Shown here: positions 41,215 to 48,659 of the stretch, one piece after another | Layout of the letters: every line of letters starts with the position of its first letter | Numbering within the stretch: the first letter of the stretch is position 1 | NCBI RefSeq assembly: GCF_012027425.1 | Contig: NZ_SNUE01000004.1 | Coordinates: 236,418 to 300,417, forward strand | DNA from: Thermococcus sp. MV5 | GTDB taxonomy: Archaea; Methanobacteriota_B; Thermococci; Thermococcales; Thermococcaceae | Reading direction: 5' to 3' | Length of the DNA stretch: 64,000 bases | Notes under the pieces: generated by a model | What the model saw: the letters and a program-made list of their open reading frames with translations, nothing else | The model's database searches: none | What the model was told of the DNA's origin: nothing | Position numbers and translations under genes: made by a program

Positions 41215-41298
41215 AGCAAAAAATAGTCACTTGTACATCAAATATTGGATCCCAATACCTTCCGCCAAGAAGAAGTAGGTTTTCAAAGAAATAAGAGG
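41215..41298. other. Intergenic, possible degenerate right-end remnant
   Basis: ACTTGTACATCAAATA at 41230-41245 also occurs near 34577. GGTTTTCAAAGAAATAAGAGG (41278-41298) resembles the outer flank of the minus-strand right end at 31868 (GCTTTCAAAATAAAGAGG). Weak. Confidence 0.3.
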
Positions 41299-41680
41299 TT
41301 AAAGGTGTATTCCCATTCCTTGTAATTCACTTAGGAACTCTCCTGGCGTTATCACCTTAAATCTGTAGATTTCTCCTCTTTCATTGTCTTCAATTATAAT
41401 TTCTTTGGTATCTGGATCCCTCAAGGAAAGAATGTCCCCTTTATCTAGTGTTATAATGTAGTCTGCATTAACATAACATGCCACTGATAGCACTTCATTA
41501 TTTTAATTGAAGTCGCTTAAGCATGTATCGTGATATATAATTCACGAAGATTCCTCTTTCAACCCCCATTATCACCCTCATTGGACTCGCCGTTGCTCCT
41601 CCTAACACGGAGGACACGACTACGTTTAAGTCTATCACCACCCGGATCGGCAAATTTGGATTTAACCTCTTTTTCGACAT
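41299..41680 (-). pseudogene. PIN-domain toxin gene with central deletion
   Basis: The 5' part reads MSKKRLNPNLPIRVVIDLNVVVSSVLGG (41680 down), the typical first PIN strand with its Asp. A stop follows after ~60 codons. The 3' part in another frame reads VACYVNADYIITLDKGDILSL ... FKVITPGEFLSEL, the last PIN strand and helix. Roughly 50-60 residues between them are gone and the frame is broken, so the toxin is dead. Its RHH partner overlaps the 5' end and is still open. Confidence 0.7.
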
Positions 41681-41963
41681 CTTTCATCACCTCCCCTATT
41701 TCATCATCGGAAGGTGTGAAAGTGGGCTCAAGGGATAGTACAAAATCTAAAACCTCCTCAGATGGGGGGACGACTATCTTATCCACCAGCTCAAATAGGG
41801 CTTTTTGGATTGCATAGTTTAGAAAGTCGGTTCTATCCTTGAATAGCCCTAACTCCACCAGAGTGTCAATTTGCTGCTCTATAAACACTGGGATCCTGAA
41901 ACTAACAACTTTTGTTTTGGCTTTTCCTTTTATATTCTTAGGAGCTTTTACTATCACTTGCAT
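41559..41963 (-). CDS. Ribbon-helix-helix antitoxin-like protein
   Basis: 134 residues. RHH core: KTKVVSFRIPVFIEQQIDTLVELGLFKDRTDFLNYAIQKALFEL, then an acidic linker PPSEEVLDFVLSLEPTFTPSDDEIGEVMKDVEKEVKSK. The last 30 residues are basic and read through the PIN start in another frame, which may be a late extension. The ATG follows GGTGAGAG. An orphan antitoxin now, since its PIN partner is broken. Confidence 0.7.
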   Translation of the reverse strand: MQVIVKAPKNIKGKAKTKVVSFRIPVFIEQQIDTLVELGLFKDRTDFLNYAIQKALFELVDKIVVPPSEEVLDFVLSLEPTFTPSDDEIGEVMKDVEKEVKSKFADPGGDRLKRSRVLRVRRSNGESNEGDNGG

Positions 41964-41975
41964 CTCTCACCATCA

Positions 41976-42001
41976 TAATACATATGTATTACGCTATTTA
42001 T
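41976..42001 (-). promoter_or_regulatory. Palindromic operator and TATA of the RHH/PIN pair
   Basis: TAATACATATGTATTA (41976-41991) is a perfect 16-bp palindrome; the minus-strand TATA ATTTATAAATA lies just upstream (complement of about 41994-42004). Likely RHH binding site. Confidence 0.6.
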
Positions 42002-42058
42002 AAATTTTGCTGTTTTATACCAATGTTGTACTCTTATTTGTCCAAAAAACCAAAAGTG

Positions 42059-42087
42059 TTATATATAATACTTTCTAATTTTTGGAC
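42059..42087 (+). promoter_or_regulatory. TATA box of the winged-helix/nucleotidyltransferase pair
   Basis: TTATATATAATA at 42060-42071 is centred ~23-25 bp before the ATG at 42088, so the message is probably leaderless. Confidence 0.55.
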
Positions 42088-43023
42088 ATGAGTACTATAT
42101 CAAAGATGGAAGTTAGCGTGCTTCTAAAACTTAGGAATGAGAAAACCGTAAATGAGTTAGCTAATGAACTAGGACTATCTCCCTGTCGAACTTCTACTCT
42201 TGTTGCATCTCTTGAGAGAAAAGGTTTGGTGAAGACGGAAAAAAGAGGGAAATATAAGCAAGTTTCGTTGAGTGACACAAAGCCTGCTGAACTTTTTAGG
42301 AGAGTGGTTTCTGACTTCACTCATATGCCCCTTGATGAGATCCTGAGCGGGAAGAATATCTCCCTTCTTGCAGTTCTTAATGACGTTCCGTTGAGTGTTT
42401 ATGAGCTCTGCATAAAGAGCAACCTTCCAAGGAGCACCTTTTACCATGTAATTGGAAGGCTGTCCAATTACGGCATCATTGGGAAGAAAAATGGGAAGTA
42501 TTTTCTGATGGATAGGTATAGATTGTTCCATGAGTTTGCTAAAGAATTCTATGAGATGCAGAATTCCATCAAAGCGAGAGAGTTCTCCGCTGATTCCGCT
42601 GTGGTGTGGAGCGGAGTTGAGGAGTTCGTTCTATCAACAAGTGAGTACAAAGGGAAAGATGTTGGGAACTTTCATCTGACAGGGCTTGAACGATTTAGCG
42701 ATTTTGGAATGGAGCTTATTGGAACCGGGCAGTATCACTACTATTATTCTGAAAATGTAAAGAAACTCTCTCCGGAAGAGATCGTTATGCATGCGCTGCT
42801 CATTGATTTTAATCCCCGGACGATTCTGTATTCAATCGTCCTTTTGCTGGCCTACAGGGATAAGATAAGTCAGGAGAAGCTTTTTAAGCTTGGTAGAAAA
42901 TACGATGTCCGCGTGAGCGAATTGCTGGAATATCTCGAAGGTAAAGAAGTTAAAAAGTATCCCTACCCCTCTATGGAGGAAGTGAAAGAAATCTTCAAAA
43001 TGTACTTTGGTGAAAGGAAGTGA
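42088..43023 (+). CDS. Winged-helix antitoxin-type regulator
   Basis: 311 residues with two DNA-binding regions: SKMEVSVLLKLRNEKTVNELANELGLSPCRTSTLVASLERKGLVKTEKRGKYKQVSLS (5-62) and SLLAVLNDVPLSVYELCIKSNLPRSTFYHVIGRLSNYGIIGKKNGKYFLMD (90-140). The rest (SADSAVVWSGVEEFVLST, LTGLERFSDFGMELIGTGQYHYYYS) resembles the regulators at 34767 and 36475. It ends overlapping the next gene (GTGA). With its nucleotidyltransferase partner it looks like a complete version of the module whose second gene is lost in the two paralogues. Confidence 0.72.
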   Translation: MSTISKMEVSVLLKLRNEKTVNELANELGLSPCRTSTLVASLERKGLVKTEKRGKYKQVSLSDTKPAELFRRVVSDFTHMPLDEILSGKNISLLAVLNDVPLSVYELCIKSNLPRSTFYHVIGRLSNYGIIGKKNGKYFLMDRYRLFHEFAKEFYEMQNSIKAREFSADSAVVWSGVEEFVLSTSEYKGKDVGNFHLTGLERFSDFGMELIGTGQYHYYYSENVKKLSPEEIVMHALLIDFNPRTILYSIVLLLAYRDKISQEKLFKLGRKYDVRVSELLEYLEGKEVKKYPYPSMEEVKEIFKMYFGERK

Positions 43024-43706
43024 GTGCGGTAACCAGGGAAAGGATAATATCTGAACTTCATCTGCTGGAGGAGAAGGCAAAGCTACTTAATTTTGAGCCC
43101 GTAAGAGTTTATCTTATCGGCGGTGGGAATCTAGCCCTTAGAGGGCTTAAAAGTGCAACAAAGGATATTGACATCGTGGTAACAAACAGGGGACAATCTT
43201 CTCTTCTGGAGGCTCTCCTGGAAACTCCTGTACCAAAACTTCCAGTCTATTTGAGGCAGTACCGTTCTCAATGGGACTACGATCTGGGGATGAGTGCCAG
43301 ATATATGCACCCCCTACATGGGTTCAACCTTGATGTTTTTGTCAGGAGAGTTCTCAACAAGCTGTACCTGTCTGAGAGTATGGTTTCGAGGGCTGAGGTT
43401 CCCGAAGATTTTGAATCTCATGAGTTCTTTAAAGTTTGTCTTGTTTCAAGAGAGGATATTTTCCTGTTTAAAAGCATAACTTCAATGGAACGGGTGAGGG
43501 ACGTCGAGGATTTGATCGCACTTGTTGAAACCGGGCTGGACTATGAGATAATCATTCAGGAGCTTGAAAACCAGCTTTCCAGGGATGAGTCCCTTAAGGA
43601 TTTAATTCCTTTAATGATGCACCGTGTTGACCTTTTAATGAAGCAGATTGGAACTGTAAAAGGACTTATTCATCTTAGGGAATATTTGAAGGAAAATATG
43701 GGGTGA
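43020..43706 (+). CDS. Nucleotidyltransferase toxin-like protein (DUF6036-like)
   Basis: 228 residues, GTG start after GGTGAAAGGAA. VRVYLIGGGNLALRGLKSATKDIDIVVT carries the GG(G)NL...DxD nucleotidyltransferase signature; later segments LVSREDIFLFKSITSMERVRDVEDLIALVE match the C-terminal helices of AbiEii/DUF6036 proteins. Translationally coupled to the winged-helix gene, so a type IV-like toxin pair is the best reading. Flippase remnant begins at its stop codon. Confidence 0.72.
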   Translation: MSAVTRERIISELHLLEEKAKLLNFEPVRVYLIGGGNLALRGLKSATKDIDIVVTNRGQSSLLEALLETPVPKLPVYLRQYRSQWDYDLGMSARYMHPLHGFNLDVFVRRVLNKLYLSESMVSRAEVPEDFESHEFFKVCLVSREDIFLFKSITSMERVRDVEDLIALVETGLDYEIIIQELENQLSRDESLKDLIPLMMHRVDLLMKQIGTVKGLIHLREYLKENMG

Positions 43707-43812
43707 CTCTCATGAGCGAGAGGCGAGTCATGCTTTGCAGAGGATTGCCAGAGGGACGGGAATTGTCTTTGCGGGAACGGTAATTTCCATGTTTTCCGGT
43801 TGCCCAAACAAA
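43702..43812 (+). repeat. Flippase 5'-end remnant (best preserved in the island)
   Basis: GGGGTGACTCTC then ATGAGCGAGAGGCGAGTCA, GAGGATTGCCAGAGGGACGG, GAATTGTCTTTGCGGGAACG, GTAATTTCCATGTTTTCCGG follow the flippase opening at 53818 for ~95 bases with one 2-base insertion. The residual frame (RIARGTGIVFAGTVISMF) runs in phase into the next ATPase. Confidence 0.8.
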
Positions 43813-43818
43813 AGACTT

Positions 43819-44943
43819 ATGAATGATACCCCCCGAACAGGTTCGGGGGGTATCGAAGTGGGACGCAGGCAGGAGAGGGGCATATCATTTTTTGACCAAA
43901 GGCCCAGGAAAGATAAAAACCGGCTGTTTGGACGCTCTGAGGAACTAACCAGGCTGGTAAACGCTCTTCATGCCAGAAGCTGGGTGGCGATTCTTGGGCC
44001 AAGAATGACAGGAAAAACAAGCCTTGCACTGGCCGGTGCCAACTCCTTTGCGGGGGAAATGAAATACAGAACAATTTTTGTTGACCTGAGAAATACTGGA
44101 ACCTCCCGCCAGGCAACGGAGAAGATACTGAGCAGACTGCCAAAATCAATTCTCGAGACTCTCTCGAAGTACATTGCGGAGGTTTCTCTTTCCGCAGGAG
44201 GCACGGGTGGCGGTGTAAAGCTCAGGGAAAATGCTGCTGCCAAAAATGCGTTGGAAGATGCTCTCTTTGCCCTGAATAACACAATACTGATACTCGATGA
44301 AGTTCAGAACGTGAAACAGGGTGTGGACAGCTTTCTAAAAGCCCTGGCCACGGCATTTAATGAAAACGATTCACTGCTGGTAATATTTACAGGCTCCTAC
44401 GCGGGTGTTGTCAAAAAGCTTTTTGAAGCTACCCACAGGGACAGTTTTTATGGAAGGCCGCCGATTGAAATACTCCTTCCTCCATGGCCTGAATGGGTGG
44501 CGGCGGAGTTTTTGAGGAAGGGTTTTGAGCGATGTGGAATAGATGTCACCCAGAGAGAGATCCAGGATGCACTCTGGAGGCTTGGGACACTGCCAGGCTG
44601 GTTGAACCTTTATGGGCTCAGGCGATGCCTTGGAGCGTCTCACGGAGAAGCACTGCAGAGAGTATTCGAGAAGGCAGTTGATGAGGCGCTGAGGGAGCTG
44701 GAGCACTTCTTGGAAGGGAGGAGTCCAAAAGCCAGGGAGGTTATTAAGAGATTGACCTACGGAGCCACATGGGGAGAATTAGAAAAAACCGGGATCTCGA
44801 AAGACACTCTCAGCAGGCTTCTGGATGCTCTGACAGGGGAGTTGTTTGTCGTGGTTAAGGACAGCATAGGAGTCTACAGGTTTTCGGATCCCGTTTACAG
44901 GTATGCTGCGGAGAGACTGCCTCATTATCCAAAGATGGGATGA
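43819..44943 (+). CDS. AAA ATPase, possibly with chimeric N-terminus
   Basis: About 374 residues. NRLFGRSEELTRLVNALHARSWVAILGPRMTGKTSLALAG gives the usual box II and Walker A (GPRMTGKTS); NNTILILDEVQNV is Walker B; LLVIFTGSYAGVVKKLF the sensor; a winged helix ends it (TYGATWGELEKTGISKDTLSRLLDALT), with no DUF234 nuclease-like part. The start is unclear: ATG 43819 precedes a perfect inverted repeat that is read through; GTG 43858 lies after it; and the frame is open back into the flippase remnant. FFDQRPRK is the likely native N-terminal block. Confidence 0.75.
   Translation: MNDTPRTGSGGIEVGRRQERGISFFDQRPRKDKNRLFGRSEELTRLVNALHARSWVAILGPRMTGKTSLALAGANSFAGEMKYRTIFVDLRNTGTSRQATEKILSRLPKSILETLSKYIAEVSLSAGGTGGGVKLRENAAAKNALEDALFALNNTILILDEVQNVKQGVDSFLKALATAFNENDSLLVIFTGSYAGVVKKLFEATHRDSFYGRPPIEILLPPWPEWVAAEFLRKGFERCGIDVTQREIQDALWRLGTLPGWLNLYGLRRCLGASHGEALQRVFEKAVDEALRELEHFLEGRSPKAREVIKRLTYGATWGELEKTGISKDTLSRLLDALTGELFVVVKDSIGVYRFSDPVYRYAAERLPHYPKMG
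43825..43854. repeat. Perfect 14-bp inverted repeat with 2-base loop
   Basis: GATACCCCCCGAAC (43825-43838), AG, GTTCGGGGGGTATC (43841-43854). It would form a very stable GC-rich hairpin and sits at the joint between flippase remnant and ATPase body, inside an open frame. Confidence 0.85.
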
Positions 44944-45025
44944 GCAGGGGGTGTGATAACAAGATGCGACTCATTTTTGCAGGACCTGTTCCGCTGTATT
45001 TTTTCGTTAATTCAAAAGGAAGCCC
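44944..45025. other. Short junction sequence
   Basis: Between the ATPase stop and repeat copy B. Nothing recognisable beyond a short T-run (45000-45005). Confidence 0.35.
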
Positions 45026-45161
45026 TAAGTGAGGCAAGTCAAGCCCTGCAGAAGATTGCTAGAGGGATTGGGATTGTCTTCGCTGTGTCATTTGTATCCT
45101 AAACTTTCTCTCCCTTAGAGAGATCAATTCTGTGCTTAGGTTCTGATAATGTACTTCACAT
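45026..45161 (+). repeat. 135-bp direct repeat, copy B: flippase 5' remnant joined to the AlbA_2 3' end
   Basis: CTAAGTGAGGCAAGTCAAGC to TGATAATGTACTTCACAT, nearly identical to 39481-39615. The last 25 bases are the 3' end of the minus-strand AlbA_2 gene. Confidence 0.8.
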
Positions 45162-46428
45162 GTGCTCCCTTACCTGTTTTTCTGATGAGCCCCAGGCTTT
45201 CGAGCTTCTTTAACCTCTCAATCACAGCAGGCTTTGAAAGACCAATTGTTTCAGATATTTCTCCGCTCCTCCTCGGAATCACAAGGAGTTCAAGTATCTT
45301 TCTGTCAACATCATCCAAAAGCTCCTCGGTTCGCTTCTTGAATACAACCTCGAATTTGTTTGGGGAGCTCTTAAACTCTACACCAACAAGTCCGTGTCTC
45401 CTGCACTCTTCCCTTATCATCCTTATTCCATAGCCATATTTCTCTATATAACCTGCATCATAGAACAGCTGACACAGGTTGGGATTTCTTGGCACGTGCT
45501 CTGGATCGCTTAAATCGACACCAGGCATTAGACCCCCGGGGTTTCTGATCACAAGTTTGTCTGGATATATGAATACCCTTATATCGGAAGGAATGGCATA
45601 GTTTCTGTGAGCAAATGCGTTTATTAGTGCTTCCCTTACTGCCCTTCGCGGGTATTCCGGAAGCTTTGTCCTTTTAGTCCCTACGACAACTTCTAAAGTT
45701 TTGAAATGGCTCATGAGCTCAGTAAAGACTGCGTCTATGATTTTCCACACCGGACCGATGAATTCTTTACTCCAAACCGGTTCATCATTTACAATCTTTA
45801 CAATCCTGCATCCACTGTGGGGGATGAACTTCTGCGCATCAGTAAAAAAGAGAGCTCCGGCATTTGTGAGTTTATTTCCCTTAATAACCTTTGCACTTCT
45901 CAGGTACCTGAACCAGTCTTCTTGCTTTATTTTTCGACCTCTGGCTTTTTCCATAGCTGAGAAGAACCATTCAACGTATTCATCTTTCATCTCATTCAAA
46001 TTCAGGGCTGGGAACTCGTCCCATGTTAGAACACCAAGCTCGGAGGATAGCACGAGGATTTCTTGAATTGAAAGAGGCCTTATGCCAGAGCCTATTCTTA
46101 TGTATGCTACACCGCCGATTGAGCATAGAGTCTCTGATTTGGGAACTTCTACAATGAGAACATTTTTGTTTCCAACTGCAATTGTTTTGGTCTTGATTTT
46201 TACCGGGGGAGTTATTGATTGGATTGCGGATGAAATCACCTCAAGGTCTCTTTTAGGATTGCATCCAATAATTTTCCCTTCGTCGTTGACTCCCACCAGT
46301 ATATAGCCGCCGTTAGCATTGGCTAAGGCGCATATTTCTCTGGCAATATCTTTTTTGGCTTTAGTTTTGAATTCTATTCGTTCGTTCTCCCCTTCTTTTA
46401 TCAGCATTATAACTTCATTCACGTCCAT
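45136..46428 (-). CDS. AlbA_2 (Schlafen-type) / HATPase_c_4 protein
   Basis: 430 residues. AlbA_2 domain: LIKEGENERIEFKTKAKKDIAREICALANANGGYILVGVNDEGKIIG; ATPase-like part AVREALINAFAHRNYAIPSDIRVFIYPDKLVIRNPGGLMPGV and LCQLFYDAGYIEKYGYGIRMI; winged helix DRKILELLVIPRRSGEISETIGLSKPAVIERLKKLESLGLI. More diverged from the 38106/52414 pair than those are from each other. Its upstream region is the palindrome-rich element copy B. No ribosome site is evident, so perhaps leaderless. Confidence 0.82.
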   Translation of the reverse strand: MDVNEVIMLIKEGENERIEFKTKAKKDIAREICALANANGGYILVGVNDEGKIIGCNPKRDLEVISSAIQSITPPVKIKTKTIAVGNKNVLIVEVPKSETLCSIGGVAYIRIGSGIRPLSIQEILVLSSELGVLTWDEFPALNLNEMKDEYVEWFFSAMEKARGRKIKQEDWFRYLRSAKVIKGNKLTNAGALFFTDAQKFIPHSGCRIVKIVNDEPVWSKEFIGPVWKIIDAVFTELMSHFKTLEVVVGTKRTKLPEYPRRAVREALINAFAHRNYAIPSDIRVFIYPDKLVIRNPGGLMPGVDLSDPEHVPRNPNLCQLFYDAGYIEKYGYGIRMIREECRRHGLVGVEFKSSPNKFEVVFKKRTEELLDDVDRKILELLVIPRRSGEISETIGLSKPAVIERLKKLESLGLIRKTGKGAHVKYIIRT

Positions 46429-46435
46429 GTTTACT

Positions 46436-46511
46436 GTTAAGTACTGTTAACCATAAAAACTTAACGGTACCGTTAAGTTTCTCGGGTTTATAGTACTTAA
46501 CGGTGAAACTT
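46436..46511 (-). promoter_or_regulatory. Palindrome-rich operator element, copy B, upstream of the AlbA_2 gene
   Basis: CTTAACGGTACCGTTAAG at 46460-46477 (perfect 18-bp palindrome), with GTTAAGTACTGTTAAC on one side and GTACTTAACGGT on the other. Starts eight bases before the ATG. Three to four TTAAC-type half-sites suggest cooperative repressor binding. Confidence 0.65.
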
Positions 46512-46583
46512 TCTTTTGAAAGTCTCGTCCGCCAGACTGACTCCTCCCGCCGTGAACGGCGAGGATTTCATAAAGAAAAGGTA
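46510..46583. repeat. Pair of opposed IS605-type right-end-like sequences
   Basis: 46510-46532 reads TTTCTTTTGAAAGTCTCGTC (plus orientation, cut before its hairpin). 46535-46583 on the minus strand reads CTTTATGAAATCCTCGCCG, TTCACGGCGGGAGG, AGTCAGTC, complete with hairpin. The second one provides the premature stop of the AbiEii gene at 46568. Confidence 0.6.
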
Positions 46584-46792
46584 AAATCCAGATCAACGCT
46601 GAAGCGGTAGTAGCCAAAATAACATTTGACCAAGCAGGTTCCACCCTTGAAAAGATAGTTTTGGGAAAAATATTCATTGAGGTAGAGGTTCTTTAAGATT
46701 GTTTGTAGGACTATATCCTTCTCAACTAATTCTGGCTTTTTAATTCCACTCTTTTCAGTGATTAACTGAATGAACTCAGAGTAGTCCTTCAT
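46568..46792 (-). pseudogene. AbiEii-type toxin truncated by a right-end-like insertion
   Basis: 75 codons from the ATG at 46792: FIQLITEKSGIKKPELVEKDIVLQTIL, then YLFKGGTCLVKCYFGYYRFSVDLDFTFSL. The KGGT...DLDFT signature is that of AbiEii nucleotidyltransferases, but the protein stops right after it, within the right-end-like sequence; about 200 residues are lost. The start overlaps the antitoxin gene as in an intact pair. Confidence 0.78.
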
Positions 46793-47405
46793 TCTCAAGC
46801 ACCTTCCTTAAAGATTTAGGATAGTACTTAAGGTATTCATTTATCTTTCCTTTATTTATCCTGTCCCAGTACTCCTCCACGACATTTTTTGCGGTGAACC
46901 TAAGTTTTGGATTATATCTTGAAAGATAGAAAAAATCCAAGAGAGTTTTCTCTACATCAGAATATCGTATTTCTCCGTTATCTACTATGCCAAATTCTGT
47001 CAGACGAGGTTTGATTTTTATAAATTCAACATCCTCTCCATAAATTTTCACAGCTTTCGAGCGGTAAATGCTATCATTTAGGATAAATATCTTGGCGAAG
47101 TACTCATGGGTTAGAGCATTTAATCTAAGGGCTGTAAACAGGCCGTAATACCATTTTACATTCATCCTATTTAAACCAAGCCCGATGATTTCCAATGGTC
47201 TTAAAGCTTTTTTCAGCTTGAACTCTTCGATAGTTTTTACATAATAAAGACCTCGGAGGATTCTAATTACATAACCGTACGATATGAGGTGATGTATCAA
47301 ATAGTCAATATTAACTTCAAATCTCTTGCATATCTTTTCCAGCTCTTCTTTTGTAATGACTTTTCCTCCATACTGGGATAGGATAAATCTTACTGAAACG
47401 TTCAT
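46776..47405 (-). CDS. AbiEi-like antitoxin (orphan)
   Basis: 209 residues. Winged helix: VITKEELEKICKRFEVNIDYLIHHLISYGYVIRILRGLYYVKT; AbiEi-type body: YYGLFTALRLNALTHEYFAKIFILND, YSDVEKTLLDFFYLSRYN. It is complete while the toxin is cut, so it may remain as a repressor of its own promoter. The promoter carries a long perfect inverted repeat (47412-47458). Confidence 0.75.
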   Translation of the reverse strand: MNVSVRFILSQYGGKVITKEELEKICKRFEVNIDYLIHHLISYGYVIRILRGLYYVKTIEEFKLKKALRPLEIIGLGLNRMNVKWYYGLFTALRLNALTHEYFAKIFILNDSIYRSKAVKIYGEDVEFIKIKPRLTEFGIVDNGEIRYSDVEKTLLDFFYLSRYNPKLRFTAKNVVEEYWDRINKGKINEYLKYYPKSLRKVLENEGLL

Positions 47406-47411
47406 GTTTTC

Positions 47412-47458
47412 AATTTATAGAACAATAGTTAAAAAAGTTAACGGTTGTTCTATAAATT
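47412..47458 (-). promoter_or_regulatory. Long perfect inverted repeat at the AbiEi promoter
   Basis: AATTTATAGAACAA (47412-47425) and TTGTTCTATAAATT (47445-47458), 14-bp perfect arms with a 19-base centre. The start-proximal arm ends seven bases before the ATG at 47405. Both arms contain TTTATA-like sequence, one of which is the likely TATA. Confidence 0.65.
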
Positions 47459-47491
47459 ATAACACACAAAGGATACAACAGGAGGGGCAAA

Positions 47492-47532
47492 TACTGACTT
47501 CTCTCTTGCCGTGAACGGCGGGATTTTCAAGT
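47492..47532 (-). repeat. Solo IS605-type right-end-like sequence
   Basis: Minus strand: CTTGAAAATCCCGCCGTTCA, CGGCAAGAGAGAAGTCAGTA. Same family as the copy at 46535 (shared GCCGTTCACGGC hairpin and terminal GTCAG). It closes the island just before rmlA. Confidence 0.55.
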
Positions 47533-47594
47533 GTAATGTTCCACGGCCAAAAATTTTAATTGCATAAGTGGTAATGAATGTTTGGTGTGGTATT

Positions 47595-48653
47595 ATGAAG
47601 GCTCTAATTTTGTCCGGAGGTCATGGAACTAGGTTGAGGCCTTTGACTTATTCTCAGCAGAAGCAACTTATACCAGTTGCGAACAAGCCGGTTCTCTTTT
47701 ATGCGATTGAAGATGTCATAGAGGCGGGAATTCATGATATTGGAATCATTGTTGGGCCCAACAAGGATCAAGTGATTGAAACCGTAAAAAGCGTCGATTG
47801 GGACGCTAACATTGAGTTCATTTATCAGGGAGATCCCCTTGGACTAGCTCACGCAATAAAGGTTGCAAGAGATTATCTTGGTGATGACGATTTTGTGATG
47901 TATCTTGGCGATAACATACTCAGAGAGGGGATAGTTAGGCATCTGGAGCATTTTAAAAAGGGCAATTTTGATGCAAGCATTTTACTGTGTGAAGTTGAGA
48001 ATCCCCAGAGATTCGGAGTTGCAGAACTCAGCGAGGACGGGAAGACAATTAAGCGCTTAATAGAAAAGCCAAAAGTCCCTCCGAGCAATTTGGCTTTAGT
48101 GGGGATTTACTTCTTCAAATCCATAGTTCATGAGGCTGTGGAGAACATAAAACCATCTTGGAGGAACGAGCTTGAGATTACGGATGCGATCCAGTGGCTC
48201 ATTGACCACGGTTATAAAGTTGGATGGACGAAGGTTGAGCACTGGTGGAAGGACACTGGAAAGCCTGAGGATATTTTAGATGCAAATAGGTTAATTCTGG
48301 ATGACATAAAAACGAGCATTAAAGTAGAAACCAAAGCGAGGATTCATGGAAGGGTAATAATTGAGGAAGGAACTCAAATTGATGAGAACACTGTTATAAA
48401 GGGGCCTGCTATAATTGGCAAAAACTGTGTGCTTAGAAATGCATATATTGGCCCCTACACGAGCATTGGAGATGGTTGTGTTATTGAGAACACTGAAGTA
48501 GAGGATTCGGTTATTCTGGAGGGGTGTGAAATTAGAAACGCTGGGAGAATCCTTGAAAGTCTGATAGGAAGGGGAGTTAAGATATTAAACTCTGACAATC
48601 ATCCCCTTGGAAGAAAGCTCGTTGTGGGTGATAACTCTCAGCTAATTCTCTGA
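47595..48653 (+). CDS. rmlA: Glucose-1-phosphate thymidylyltransferase (long archaeal type)
   Basis: 352 residues from the ATG at 47595 (GGTGTGG upstream). SGGHGTRLRPLTYSQQKQLIPVANKPVLFY (6-35) is the canonical NTP/sugar-1-P signature; YLGDNIL binds metal; EKPKVPPSNLALVGIYFF the sugar. The C-terminal third is a left-handed beta helix typical of the long RmlA type. Makes dTDP-glucose, first step to dTDP-L-rhamnose. rmlB follows after six bases. Confidence 0.9.
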   Translation: MKALILSGGHGTRLRPLTYSQQKQLIPVANKPVLFYAIEDVIEAGIHDIGIIVGPNKDQVIETVKSVDWDANIEFIYQGDPLGLAHAIKVARDYLGDDDFVMYLGDNILREGIVRHLEHFKKGNFDASILLCEVENPQRFGVAELSEDGKTIKRLIEKPKVPPSNLALVGIYFFKSIVHEAVENIKPSWRNELEITDAIQWLIDHGYKVGWTKVEHWWKDTGKPEDILDANRLILDDIKTSIKVETKARIHGRVIIEEGTQIDENTVIKGPAIIGKNCVLRNAYIGPYTSIGDGCVIENTEVEDSVILEGCEIRNAGRILESLIGRGVKILNSDNHPLGRKLVVGDNSQLIL

Positions 48654-48659
48654 GGTGGT

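Noticed and set aside
45701..46066. Open frame of 121 codons on the plus strand inside the AlbA_2 gene
   Set aside because: The opposite strand encodes clear AlbA_2/HATPase motifs throughout; this frame is a by-product.
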